A stretch of 21,011 bases of DNA from a virus. The notes under the pieces are model-generated. The model did no database searches. It worked only from the letters and a program-made list of their open reading frames with translations, and was not told where the DNA came from. The stretch spans positions 1 through 21,011 of IMG/VR virus record IMGVR_UViG_3300042522_001021, one strand, 5' to 3'. Position numbers and translations under genes: made by a program. How positions within the stretch are numbered: the first letter of the stretch is position 1; each line of letters opens with the position of its first letter. Below, piece after piece: positions 7,293 through 15,700 of the stretch.

Positions 7293-7297
7293 GTTAT

Positions 7298-7304
7298 TAT
7301 TTAA
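7298..7304 (-). promoter_or_regulatory. TTAAATA box, 5 nt before gp4
   Basis: TTAAATA then ATAAC then GTG. The TAA of the box is also the stop codon of the upstream repeat-protein gene (7301-7303). Confidence 0.6.
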
Positions 7305-9457
7305 CTTTTCAATAATAAACTTCTGATTAAATTGTAAATCACAGAATCATTTAATTTTTCCTTTTGTTCCGTAGGTTCTACTATTTCTAAATTTTGTAGA
7401 TCAATTCCAGATATATATTTTATCAAATTTCTGCTAATCGTAATTTTTTGTAACTTGCTAGAATAAATAACTACATAGTCTCCTTTAAGTTCTTGTAACT
7501 TTGGTAAATAAATAATATTTGCGTTATGAGCACGGATATAACCGCTCTCTTTTAATTGTGGTAATTCTATTTTAGCAGCTTTTTCACAATCAATATCACC
7601 ACTTTCTTTTAATTGTGGTAAATGTAATGAACGTATCGAATTCGAAGAAATTTTACCACTTTTTACTAATTCTGGTAATGATAAAGTCTGTGTTAAACTA
7701 GCATATATAGCCCCACTCTGGATTAATTCGGGTAATGATAAATTTAATGTTCTTCGGCAGAAAATAGATTTACAATATTTTAATTTTGGTAACGATAAAT
7801 TTCGTATTTCTTCAAAAAGAATATTTTCACTTTTTTCTAATTGTGGTAATGTTATTGTTATGGCTTTTTCGCATCCAATATCACCACTTTCTTTTAATTG
7901 TGGTAATTCCAAATTTGTCGCTAAATGTGCAGTTATATTACCACTCTTTTTTAAGAATGGTAAAGATACAACTGTTGCGTATTCGAAATTCATATCTCCG
8001 CATTCTACCAAATTAAATGGAAATAATACATATTTAAGAGGCCATACAAATCTATCTAAAATAACCACCCCATTTTCATTTATTTGATGTTTTCGATTAT
8101 TTAAAAAATCTTGAACAATTTTATTTATATTTTTATTAAATTTTGGATCATCTTTCTTTAAACTTAAAAACCACATGGTGCTACCAAAATTTTCCAAAAA
8201 ACTATTTGAAAAATTTTCCACATCTTTCAAAGCATATAATTGATTTGGCGTAAAATCCAGTCCATCTTCATAATCATAGTCGTCAGGAGTCCATTCCGAT
8301 ACTTGAAGTTCCACTCTTCTTTTTACATTTTGTAAATATTGTTTATGTAGTCTAGGCTTTCCTTCGAAAACATAATCAGGAATATCATATTTTTCCGTCA
8401 CATAAATAGCCTTTTCCAAAATCTTATTCCATTCTTCTTTTGGAATTCCATTCCATTCTTCTGGTTTTATATCTTTAAATGATGCAAACGTCACTCGATC
8501 TTCCGTATTTTTAAGTTCTAAGATACTTTCTAAATCATAAAATTTTTGATAGAATTCCAATTCTCTGCCTCTAATTCGAACATAATTGAATACATTATTT
8601 TCAAAAGGTTCTGTCAATTCTGGGTAAAGTTTCAATAATTCTTCTTTAGAAATACTAATATCCTCATTTTCTGTCATCGGATTGTACTGTAATTCTCCAT
8701 CTTCATCTACATCAACCAACATATAGTGTCCTCTTTTTTTGAGATAACAGAAATATGTAGTCAACTTGTCGTTCCATCTATAATCATGATAATGATAACT
8801 AGCATTTGACCCAGAAATACACAGATTTGTTCCTTTTCCAAATTCTTTACATCTTTTGACTCCATTAATCGGATTTTCCGTATCATTAGCCAAATACACC
8901 GCAACTTCATCATTTTCGAATAATGCTTTTTCGGTTTCAGTTTTTTTAATTTCTTGTGGTTTATGTTTTTCCTTACCAGCAAAAGAATGCACAATATCCA
9001 TCCATTTTGGAATACCTTTTTGAAAAAGATTAGAAAATTGAGGGTTGTTCAGTAATTCCTCTTTCTTATCTAAACTATCTTTGTAATCATGCAGAAGAAC
9101 TGGTAATGCTCTATTATATAAATTTTTATTAATCTTGGATTCATCTCCATTAATCTGATTAACATATTGTTGTGTACCAGACATCATAAGCAAAGAATTA
9201 ATCAAGCTCATTAAATCTTTACCTTCAAATAATTCCCCGCCTTTTTGTTTTTGTATTTGTAATATCTGATTTATTATATCAGTAGCTATCGAATCTGCTT
9301 CTTTTTTTAAATTTAGATTAGATTTATAAAGAGAAGATCCAGTAATAAATTTAGCCAATAATTCTTTAGGATCATCGGATTTTATAACATCTCTAGCTTC
9401 TAATAAAATTCTATTATAATATATATCAAATATATTATTTTCATCATTCAACAACAT
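7301..9457 (-). CDS. Large protein with C-terminal 19-residue leucine-rich-like repeats
   Basis: A 718-residue protein of unknown function. Residues 1-165 are mostly helical. Around residues 205-265 is a compact domain with KGTNLCISGSNASYHYHDYR, then YFCYLKKRGHYMLVDVDEDG; similar G-T-x-C-I-S plus YR patterns occur in other large phage proteins, but I cannot name the family. Residues ~300-470 are charged and helical. From ~476 to ~665 there are nine to ten tandem 19-residue repeats of the form [LI]xLPxLxxSGxI followed by about seven variable residues, expected to fold as a beta-solenoid or leucine-rich-repeat arc, usually a binding surface. The start at 9457 has a GTAAATA box 5 nt upstream. 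It is inserted between the putative spanin and gp4. It has no signal peptide or membrane segment, so it could be a virion-associated recognition protein or a cytoplasmic host-interaction factor (inference). Confidence 0.85.
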   Translation of the reverse strand: MLLNDENNIFDIYYNRILLEARDVIKSDDPKELLAKFITGSSLYKSNLNLKKEADSIATDIINQILQIQKQKGGELFEGKDLMSLINSLLMMSGTQQYVNQINGDESKINKNLYNRALPVLLHDYKDSLDKKEELLNNPQFSNLFQKGIPKWMDIVHSFAGKEKHKPQEIKKTETEKALFENDEVAVYLANDTENPINGVKRCKEFGKGTNLCISGSNASYHYHDYRWNDKLTTYFCYLKKRGHYMLVDVDEDGELQYNPMTENEDISISKEELLKLYPELTEPFENNVFNYVRIRGRELEFYQKFYDLESILELKNTEDRVTFASFKDIKPEEWNGIPKEEWNKILEKAIYVTEKYDIPDYVFEGKPRLHKQYLQNVKRRVELQVSEWTPDDYDYEDGLDFTPNQLYALKDVENFSNSFLENFGSTMWFLSLKKDDPKFNKNINKIVQDFLNNRKHQINENGVVILDRFVWPLKYVLFPFNLVECGDMNFEYATVVSLPFLKKSGNITAHLATNLELPQLKESGDIGCEKAITITLPQLEKSENILFEEIRNLSLPKLKYCKSIFCRRTLNLSLPELIQSGAIYASLTQTLSLPELVKSGKISSNSIRSLHLPQLKESGDIDCEKAAKIELPQLKESGYIRAHNANIIYLPKLQELKGDYVVIYSSKLQKITISRNLIKYISGIDLQNLEIVEPTEQKEKLNDSVIYNLIRSLLLKS
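7470..8030 (-). repeat. Tandem ~57-bp coding repeats (19-residue units)
   Basis: The repeats in the gene above are visible as DNA: the plus-strand string cttttaattgtggtaa recurs several times at about 57-bp steps. Two units (near 7560-7620 and 7850-7910) are nearly identical over about 45 bp, encoding LPQLKESGDI followed by DCEKAA or GCEKAI. This suggests recent duplication or gene conversion between units. Boundaries are approximate. Confidence 0.8.
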
Positions 9458-9462
9458 ATTTT

Positions 9463-9469
9463 TATTTAC
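9463..9469 (-). promoter_or_regulatory. GTAAATA box, 5 nt before the repeat-protein gene
   Basis: GTAAATA then AAAAT then ATG (9457). It lies in the 12-nt gap after the spanin-like gene. Confidence 0.6.
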
Positions 9470-10027
9470 CTACTTTCTAAAGAAGAACCCTATTATCGAA
9501 CTTCCTATACTTAGAAACTTAGTAGGAAAGAAGTAAAACAAAGCTCCTAAAGAAGAAAGTATGATTCCAAGTATTGCGTATAATTTTATGGTTTTCTTTT
9601 TTTCGTAATCTTTAATAGTTTTTGCTTCTATATTATCCGTGACTATTTCAGCTACTAATTCTTCGTTCTTTTCTTCTAGAACTTCGATATCTGCTAAATC
9701 TTTTTTACTTTCGTTAAACGTTTCTTCTATAGCTAATTCTTGTTCTTTTTCGTTTAGATTTTTATATTCCGAACCGTCGTCTATTTTTGCTCCTAAAAGT
9801 GTTTGACTTTTTTCTATTATATCAATAGCTCTTTTGATTTCAGATCTTTTTAAATCTGTTTTATTTAAAATATTTTTAGCAGTTGCTATGAAATCTTTGG
9901 CATCTTCTTGAAGCTTTTGTTGCTTCATATCAATCTCTTTTTGATATTTTGTATAATTTGCCGTAGGTGTCGAACACCCAGAAATCAATAAACAAAGTAT
10001 TAAAAAATGTTTGTATAAAGTTTTCAT
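9470..10027 (-). CDS. Putative unimolecular spanin (lipoprotein with C-terminal membrane segment)
   Basis: A 185-residue protein with a bacterial lipoprotein signal: Lys/His-containing N-terminus, hydrophobic stretch LILCLLISG and lipobox ISGC with Cys 18 followed by Ser. The middle, residues 25-145, is a highly charged helical or coiled-coil region. Residues 149-167 are a strong membrane segment, followed by a second weaker hydrophobic stretch (171-183) and a basic RK end. An outer-membrane lipid anchor, periplasmic coiled coil and inner-membrane C-terminus form the architecture of u-spanins such as T1 gp11, which fuse the two membranes at lysis. No endolysin or holin is visible nearby, so the role is inferred from architecture alone; a superinfection-exclusion lipoprotein is the main alternative. 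This is one of few late-looking genes without an exact TAAATA box (the upstream region has TAAAATAAA). Confidence 0.55.
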   Translation of the reverse strand: MKTLYKHFLILCLLISGCSTPTANYTKYQKEIDMKQQKLQEDAKDFIATAKNILNKTDLKRSEIKRAIDIIEKSQTLLGAKIDDGSEYKNLNEKEQELAIEETFNESKKDLADIEVLEEKNEELVAEIVTDNIEAKTIKDYEKKKTIKLYAILGIILSSLGALFYFFPTKFLSIGSSIIGFFFRK

Positions 10028-10034
10028 AAGTAGT

Positions 10035-11282
10035 TTATTTTATGTATTCTATTCTAATTACGGAATTGTCTGGAAATATATGTTTAGCACTTCCAGCCCG
10101 TTTTTTCATATGATATGTCATATTTGGAAGTTTTTTGATTCTTCCTAATAAAGATCTATCACATTTAAATTTATTACAACAATCGGTTTCGCTAAGACAA
10201 TAGACAGGTTCGTTATCATTTATAATGATATTAAAAGGAAATTTATATTTAAAATTTAAATATTTTTTTGTTTTATGTTTAGTTTTGTTATTTTTCAAAA
10301 AAATCCAATTTTCGATTTTTTCTTTTTGGCGATTTATAATATCGTTTATAATATTTATATCTAATTTAGGATTATCCTCTATATTACAAGGAATTAACTT
10401 GATTATAGATTTATCAGAAAAATAATGACTACTGTTTAATTGTCTTGTTATTTTATGTCCATTTTCTTTTGATTTTTTAAATTTTCTCAAAAGAGTATCA
10501 TATGAATTAAATGTTTTGCAGAAAAAGCTTTCGGATTCACAAAAAATAGGTGTTTCGTCATCTATTTGTATAAAGAATGGCTTTGCTGTGGGAAATATAC
10601 AATCTTCTCCTTTCATTTCTTTATAGGTTTTTCCTTTATTAGGAGGGCCATTGTAATTTTCCCCGTATATTTCTATAGCAGTTTTTCCTTTTGATGGATT
10701 AACCCAATTAGGATTATTGAGTCTTTCTCGCATCTTTTTGCCTTGTTGTCTCTCGGAGATTTTCTTAAATGATTCTAGTTCTCTTTCTGTAAATTGTTTA
10801 TTTTTTCTTCTTTCTATTCTTTGTTGCGTACTTTTAATTTCTTTTTCCGTTTTACCAACTTTTTCCATTCTTAGTCTTTTAGATTTTAATCTATTTTCTA
10901 CTTGTTTTTTTATTATTAGATCTTTATTTTTTCCGTATTGTTCTTCGTAAGATTTCCCCTTTCTCAAATTAATGTATTTATGTCTTCCCGGAGACTTCCC
11001 TCCTGCATCTATATTAGACAAATATCCATCTCTAGTAACTAATCTTCCACATTTTTTGATTATTTGTTTTTCTATTTTCCATGCTTTTTCTAATGGAATC
11101 ATTTTATATATTATTTTTCTTATGAAATAATTATCTGGTAAGCTATTAACTATCTTTTGATGAATAGAGTTTCTTTTTAAATAAGAAACTCTAAAATAAG
11201 ATCCTATCCCAACATAAAAAATTTTTTTAGTTATCGGATTTATATCAACATAAACATTAACTTTGTATTTTCCGTCATACAT
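10035..11282 (-). CDS. GIY-YIG homing endonuclease
   Basis: The 415-residue protein has an N-terminal GIY-YIG nuclease domain (about residues 8-95). The signature is VYV, ten residues, then YVG, followed by Arg in GSYFRVSYLKR. A helix with the catalytic Glu follows (EKAWKIEKQIIKKCG), then LSNIDAGGKSPG. Behind it come Lys-rich helices and several GK[ST]-xE-xYG motifs (GKSYEEQYG, GKTAIEIYG, GKTYKEMKG) of the type found in NUMOD3-containing phage nucleases, and two diverged copies of a C-terminal motif (PIFCESESFFCKTF and PVYCLSETDCCNKF) that probably bind DNA. It is free-standing between gp13 and the spanin-like gene. An ATAAATA box lies 3 nt before ATG rather than the usual 5. The target is likely in a neighbouring conserved gene of relatives lacking the element. 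Confidence 0.8.
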   Translation of the reverse strand: MYDGKYKVNVYVDINPITKKIFYVGIGSYFRVSYLKRNSIHQKIVNSLPDNYFIRKIIYKMIPLEKAWKIEKQIIKKCGRLVTRDGYLSNIDAGGKSPGRHKYINLRKGKSYEEQYGKNKDLIIKKQVENRLKSKRLRMEKVGKTEKEIKSTQQRIERRKNKQFTERELESFKKISERQQGKKMRERLNNPNWVNPSKGKTAIEIYGENYNGPPNKGKTYKEMKGEDCIFPTAKPFFIQIDDETPIFCESESFFCKTFNSYDTLLRKFKKSKENGHKITRQLNSSHYFSDKSIIKLIPCNIEDNPKLDINIINDIINRQKEKIENWIFLKNNKTKHKTKKYLNFKYKFPFNIIINDNEPVYCLSETDCCNKFKCDRSLLGRIKKLPNMTYHMKKRAGSAKHIFPDNSVIRIEYIK

Positions 11283-11285
11283 AAG

Positions 11286-11292
11286 TATTTAT
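11286..11292 (-). promoter_or_regulatory. ATAAATA box, 3 nt before the GIY-YIG gene
   Basis: ATAAATA then CTT then ATG. The spacing differs from the 5-nt rule; a transcript starting at the standard distance would miss this ATG, so translation may rely on readthrough from gp13. Confidence 0.4.
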
Positions 11293-11318
11293 CTTAGTAT
11301 TCGCGGATCACCATCACC

Positions 11319-12494
11319 TTAACCTACACAGAATATCGCTGGTGGAGCGTCTCCGAACGCGGCGGCGTTATTAAACAATTGAGTTTCTAGCTTTTCTTTT
11401 TCAGTTAAACCTTGTTGCATTAAGTCATTTGTAAAAACTTGCCCACCAAATAGATTTACATTACTAAATTTACCTCTTACCATTCCAACTGTTATTTTTG
11501 TAAGAGCTAAGGCATAGTGATAAACCCACATTTCTTTAATAACATCACGTATTGGACGTTCTACATAACAATAAATAACTCCATAAAATCTTACGGAATC
11601 TGTTGGTTCTGGATATATTCTTAAAATTTGAGTTCTATCGTCAAATTCAAATGATCTTTTAGTTGCTAAAACTTTTTCACGAGTATCTAGCCATTGTTTT
11701 ACTGTGTACCAACTAATTAAATCAAATCCGTAGTTACCCATTGCATAACTAAAATAAGTTTGCTGAGCAAGAGTTTGTTCAATAGTAAACAAAGTATTAA
11801 TACCAGTAGATGCTCCTTCTTGGAAATCTGTAACAGCCATGACTTTTCTGTAATCCATAGCATCATAATCAAACATATTGTTATAGATAACAGTAGGTTG
11901 TTTTTCATCCACTATTCCTTTCATACTAATAGTCTGACTATAAGATGGTATAAAATATGTTGAAATAGGTATTACATTTAATGTAGGATCATTTGCAAAT
12001 GCCGTGACCACTTTATTATATGTAGCGTAATCTAAAATAACATTTCTTTCTAGTCCATCTACAAATAATCCAGATAATTCAGAATTAATAGAAAAGAAAG
12101 CTTTATTAAGAGCAGAAGCAGAAATATAAAAAGTATCTTCGCTGTGTATATAAGGAGCAGTGTCTCTAGATTGTGTACGGTGTGTTACACGATTTGGTTC
12201 TGATATATTTTTATTGGCAAGCGTAAATAACTTATCAATAGGCAATCCTCTACCTTTTTCGTATAGAGAAGAATCTATTACTAGATATTCTTGGGTATAT
12301 CCGGCATATTTGGTGAAAAATTCACAAGCTTGTGAAATAGCATCGAACAATTGATCTTGACTAATTTCAACAGAAACTAATGGTGCACCAAGAGTTCTTA
12401 CTATTCTTTGTGCCAACTTATCAAAAGAATCCATTTTATTATTCAGATTGGTATTCTGAAAAGCCGAAACCGGCATTAAATTATCACAAGACAT
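11319..12494 (-). CDS. 13: Neck / head completion protein, T4 gp13-like
   Basis: Neck protein that closes the portal end of the filled head and lets the tail attach. The 391-residue protein (T4 gp13 has 309) has the family pattern: an N-terminal LAQRIVRTLGAPLVSVEIS region followed by DQLFDAISQACEFF, the equivalent of the LGxPxVxxEI-xQ-xxDxI motif, and a C-terminal module with VRFYGVIYCYVERPIRDVIK, WVYHYALALTK, GKFSNVNLFGGQ and an end in PPAIFCVG, like the PPxFxVG ending of gp13 proteins in marine T4-type phages. The middle (residues ~85-230) is longer than in T4. The start at 12494 is set by a TTAAATA box 5 nt upstream, directly after a terminator. It lies next to the portal gene, with which it works in the neck. 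Confidence 0.75.
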   Translation of the reverse strand: MSCDNLMPVSAFQNTNLNNKMDSFDKLAQRIVRTLGAPLVSVEISQDQLFDAISQACEFFTKYAGYTQEYLVIDSSLYEKGRGLPIDKLFTLANKNISEPNRVTHRTQSRDTAPYIHSEDTFYISASALNKAFFSINSELSGLFVDGLERNVILDYATYNKVVTAFANDPTLNVIPISTYFIPSYSQTISMKGIVDEKQPTVIYNNMFDYDAMDYRKVMAVTDFQEGASTGINTLFTIEQTLAQQTYFSYAMGNYGFDLISWYTVKQWLDTREKVLATKRSFEFDDRTQILRIYPEPTDSVRFYGVIYCYVERPIRDVIKEMWVYHYALALTKITVGMVRGKFSNVNLFGGQVFTNDLMQQGLTEKEKLETQLFNNAAAFGDAPPAIFCVG

Positions 12495-12499
12495 ATAAT

Positions 12500-12506
12500 T
12501 ATTTAA
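12500..12506 (-). promoter_or_regulatory. TTAAATA box between terminator and gp13 start
   Basis: TTAAATA then ATTAT then ATG (12494). It begins 4 bp after the end of a hairpin terminator, so a promoter for gp13 has no other room on the downstream side of the terminator. This is one of the best arguments that the box is a promoter. Confidence 0.7.
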
Positions 12507-12509
12507 CGA

Positions 12510-12541
12510 AAAAGCCTATCATTGTTAAACGATAGGCTTTT
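12510..12541 (-). terminator. Intrinsic terminator after the portal gene
   Basis: An 11-bp stem (AAAAGCCTATC paired with GATAGGCTTTT) with a 10-nt loop, ending in a short T-run on the minus strand. It begins 5 bp after the portal stop codon and separates the portal from gp13. Confidence 0.85.
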
Positions 12542-12546
12542 CTATT

Positions 12547-12747
12547 TTATCCTTCTGCTGGTGGTGCTCCTTCTGCTGGTGGTGGAGCTTCTGCGCCAGC
12601 TTCTGGAGGTGGTGATTCTTCTCCTCCTTCTGGTGGAGGTGGTGCTCCGCCCATTCCTCCCATTCCGCCACCACCCATTCCTCCACCCATACCACCACTT
12701 GGTGGTGCTCCGCCTCCGGGTGCTCCGCCTCCGGGTGCTCCTCCTGC
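12547..12747 (-). repeat. GC-rich tandem-repeat tail of the portal gene (Gly/Pro-rich, 66 codons)
   Basis: The 3' end of the portal gene is visibly GC-rich against an AT-rich genome. It contains a 15-bp unit (plus strand GGTGCTCCGCCTCCG) repeated in tandem near 12703-12744, plus GGTGGT runs. It encodes GGGAP repeats, then GGMGGG-type repeats, then PPPEGG/PPAEG. Such a tail is expected to be disordered and is not part of the T4 gp20 fold. Confidence 0.85.
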
Positions 12748-15700
12748 TTCTGCTTGTGCAGCTATGGCTTGTTTCCAATTTGGTCCCATATTTTCAATTT
12801 GAGTTAATTCCCAACGTAATTCTTTATCTTTTCTTAGGAATTCGCGATTAGCTTTAATATCAATATCACTCCATCCTAAATATCTTTTCTGTGCAAAAGA
12901 CGGAGAAATAGATTCATTTGATGCTAATGAACCAAAGTTTTGCACTTTAAGTTCTAACTTTTGACTTTCTCTCAATTCGTAGAAGTTAGTTGGAACATTA
13001 AATTCAATATGAATAGTTTCTTCTTTTAATTCATATTCTTTCCACATTCCTTTTAATTGTAAATGTGTAATAAATCCGTTCTTTAATCCACTTGCAAAAA
13101 TATTTTGCAAACGAATAATAAAACGAGCAAATTTTAATTCTTCACGAAGCATATCAGCACCATCACGAAATGCATCTTGTGGATCTAAACGAGTCGTAGG
13201 AACCTTTAGAGATTGATAAAGTTTCTTAACGAAGTACATCAAATCTGCTAATTCTCCAAGATTTGAATTTTTCGTAAATACCCCACAATCAAGGGCAAAC
13301 GTATGATAACCATGATATCTTTCTTCATTATCAATCGTCAATGTACCTACTTGAATCTTGTTAGGAAGCTTCTCGACACTAACTAAACGATGGTTGAATA
13401 GTTCGCATTCTTTGCGGAATTGCTTCCATGTTTTATATCCAAAGCTCTTAACCATCGGTGCAAAATGAGTATAAGAAATCTTAGTTCCACACCAATTTTT
13501 AATCTTTCTACCTTCATTTAACTTCAAGAAATGACCAAGAATTTCTGGAGTATTGTTAATAATATCACATAAGTCTTCCTTTGTTACTTCATGTGTAGTC
13601 TTTCCGCGTACTTGATCAATTACAAATTTAAGAATCTTATCATCAAAAATAAAAGATTGTGTTTCTGTTAATTTTTTTGAAGCATTTACATAATTTTCAT
13701 TTTTCAATAATTTTTCGTAAGATTTAGAAAAATGAATTTTTCTTTCTTCTTCAGACATTGCAGCAAACTTTGATTTAAGTCCTTTGCTTATCTTCGATCC
13801 ATATTCTTTCTTAAATTCTGAATCTTTTAGCTTTTCTCCTAAAGCAATTGGACCTAATTTTCCATTTTCTCTTGAGATTTCTGCACGAACCGCTCTCTCT
13901 TCTGGTGATAAATTGGAAAAATATTCTTTAATTTCCTTACTTATTTTAGAACAGTGTTCAGTTTTTTCTTTTTCTGAAAAAGAAGACCACATATTTTTTG
14001 TGTTTTGTGATATTTTTTTACAGTACTCTTCGTATTTTTCGTAATTATTTTCTTTGAGATATTTCAATCTTTCGACAGAAGCCATAGTTCCTATCATTGG
14101 TTCGAATTTTATATCTCTATGTAAAATGATATGATCTTTGGCATTAATAAATGCTAAATTATCAGGAGCATTGTCGAAACGATTTAAATTTTTATGATGG
14201 ATTACATCTTTCTTAGAACTTAAATATTTTTCGGAATATGTCATTTCCTCATGTTCATTAACATTTTTGAAGAAATTAGCTACCATTCTATGGGTATATT
14301 CCCATGTTTTGGTATCATTTTGATATACCATTTCATATTCATTAGTATTCTTACTAATTTTTTCGTTCTTAGTGTAAAAAGGTATCATACTCTCGCCTAT
14401 TTCTAGATCTTTTGCTTCTACAAATCCTTTTCCTAAAATTGGGAATTTATGATCAGGTGTACAAATTAATTCTTTTCCATTATCAAAAGTAAGTTTATAC
14501 ACTTCAGCTTCTTCTTGTGTAACGCCAGCCCAAGTAACTAAACCGGGGGCTACGTGACCAGTTTTCGGATCTGTGCTATACACCCATACTTTCTTATCTT
14601 CTTTGATTTCTTGCTCAATTTCGCTTATAGTTAAAGTTCTTCCGTCCAATAATGGAACTTTAGTATTCATAGCTAAACATGCTCCAGCCAACTGTGTTAC
14701 GCTAGTTCCTTCAGATCCAGCACGTTTTGCAAACCAAAAGTTATCTAAAATAGATTGTGGCTTAAACTTTTGTACAATATTTCCTTGATCTGGATCATAT
14801 GTTTTAGAAGACCAATAATTCGTAATTAATTTACGAAGATACGCCTCTGCTTTTGGTGCTGGCATGTTACCAACATCCACATTAAACACTAAACGTTCTG
14901 GAGCACGAGCCAAACGATAAATGATAATCGAATCTTCAATCATCGACAATTGACGATAAGCTCTGCGAGCATTTTCTAAAAATGGCAAACGCATTGTTTT
15001 GCTTTCGTTCCATACGTCAGAATGTACATAAGTAATCTGATTTTTATCCATCGGAATGTAATCAATTCCAATTTGTTTTAATGGATTATTTGGATCGAAT
15101 TTAGGTTTACGATACAAATAACCCTTTACCATTACGTTTTGTACATTAGAAAATACAGGATCAATTAATTCAGTGGGAACTTGCACAACTCCCAAAACTC
15201 CTTCTTCTACATAATCTTTATGGATAATATGTTCCCAATAGATTTCTCCTTCTACTAATAATTGACGAAAATAACTCCATCCTTTGTGCTCGAAGTCAAA
15301 ATAATTAGTATACTTTAAAAATTCCTTTTCAATTGTTTCTTTTTGAAAATCAGAAAGATTAACGTTTCTGTATTTTATTTTCAGACAGCTACTAGTATGT
15401 GGATCTATATTGATAATTTCATCACAAATCTCATCTAATGCATTTGCAACTTCTGAGAAAGCTGCCATGATACGATAATCTTTAACACGAGCCAATTTAT
15501 CTTTTTGGATATTGGCATACATCACTTCACTGTATCGTTTATCCGAAGATACAGTTCCTACAGTTTCGTTGTTAAATTCAAAATTTTGCGAAATTGAATG
15601 ACGAGAAAGAACCTCTGCTCTTTTCATTCCCGTATCTTCGAAATAACGATACTTCGGATTTAAATTCTGAACCATTTGAGTAGTATCAAAACCAGAATAC

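Noticed and set aside
7470-8030. Regularly spaced short DNA repeats resembling a CRISPR array
   Set aside because: The period is 57 bp in frame with a long coding sequence and the repeats encode a protein solenoid with variable conservation; there are no identical repeats with unique spacers.
8761-8994. Identifying the GTNLCISG ... YHDYR region of the repeat protein as a PcfJ-like or nuclease domain
   Set aside because: Only a few residues agree with what I remember of such families; without a profile search the name would be a guess.
12522-12851. Open frames on both strands over the portal 3' end, including an Arg/Ser/Thr-rich one at 12542-12778
   Set aside because: They are other-frame readings of the GC-rich Gly/Pro repeats of the portal gene; the portal frame is clearly coding and the others are low-complexity artefacts.
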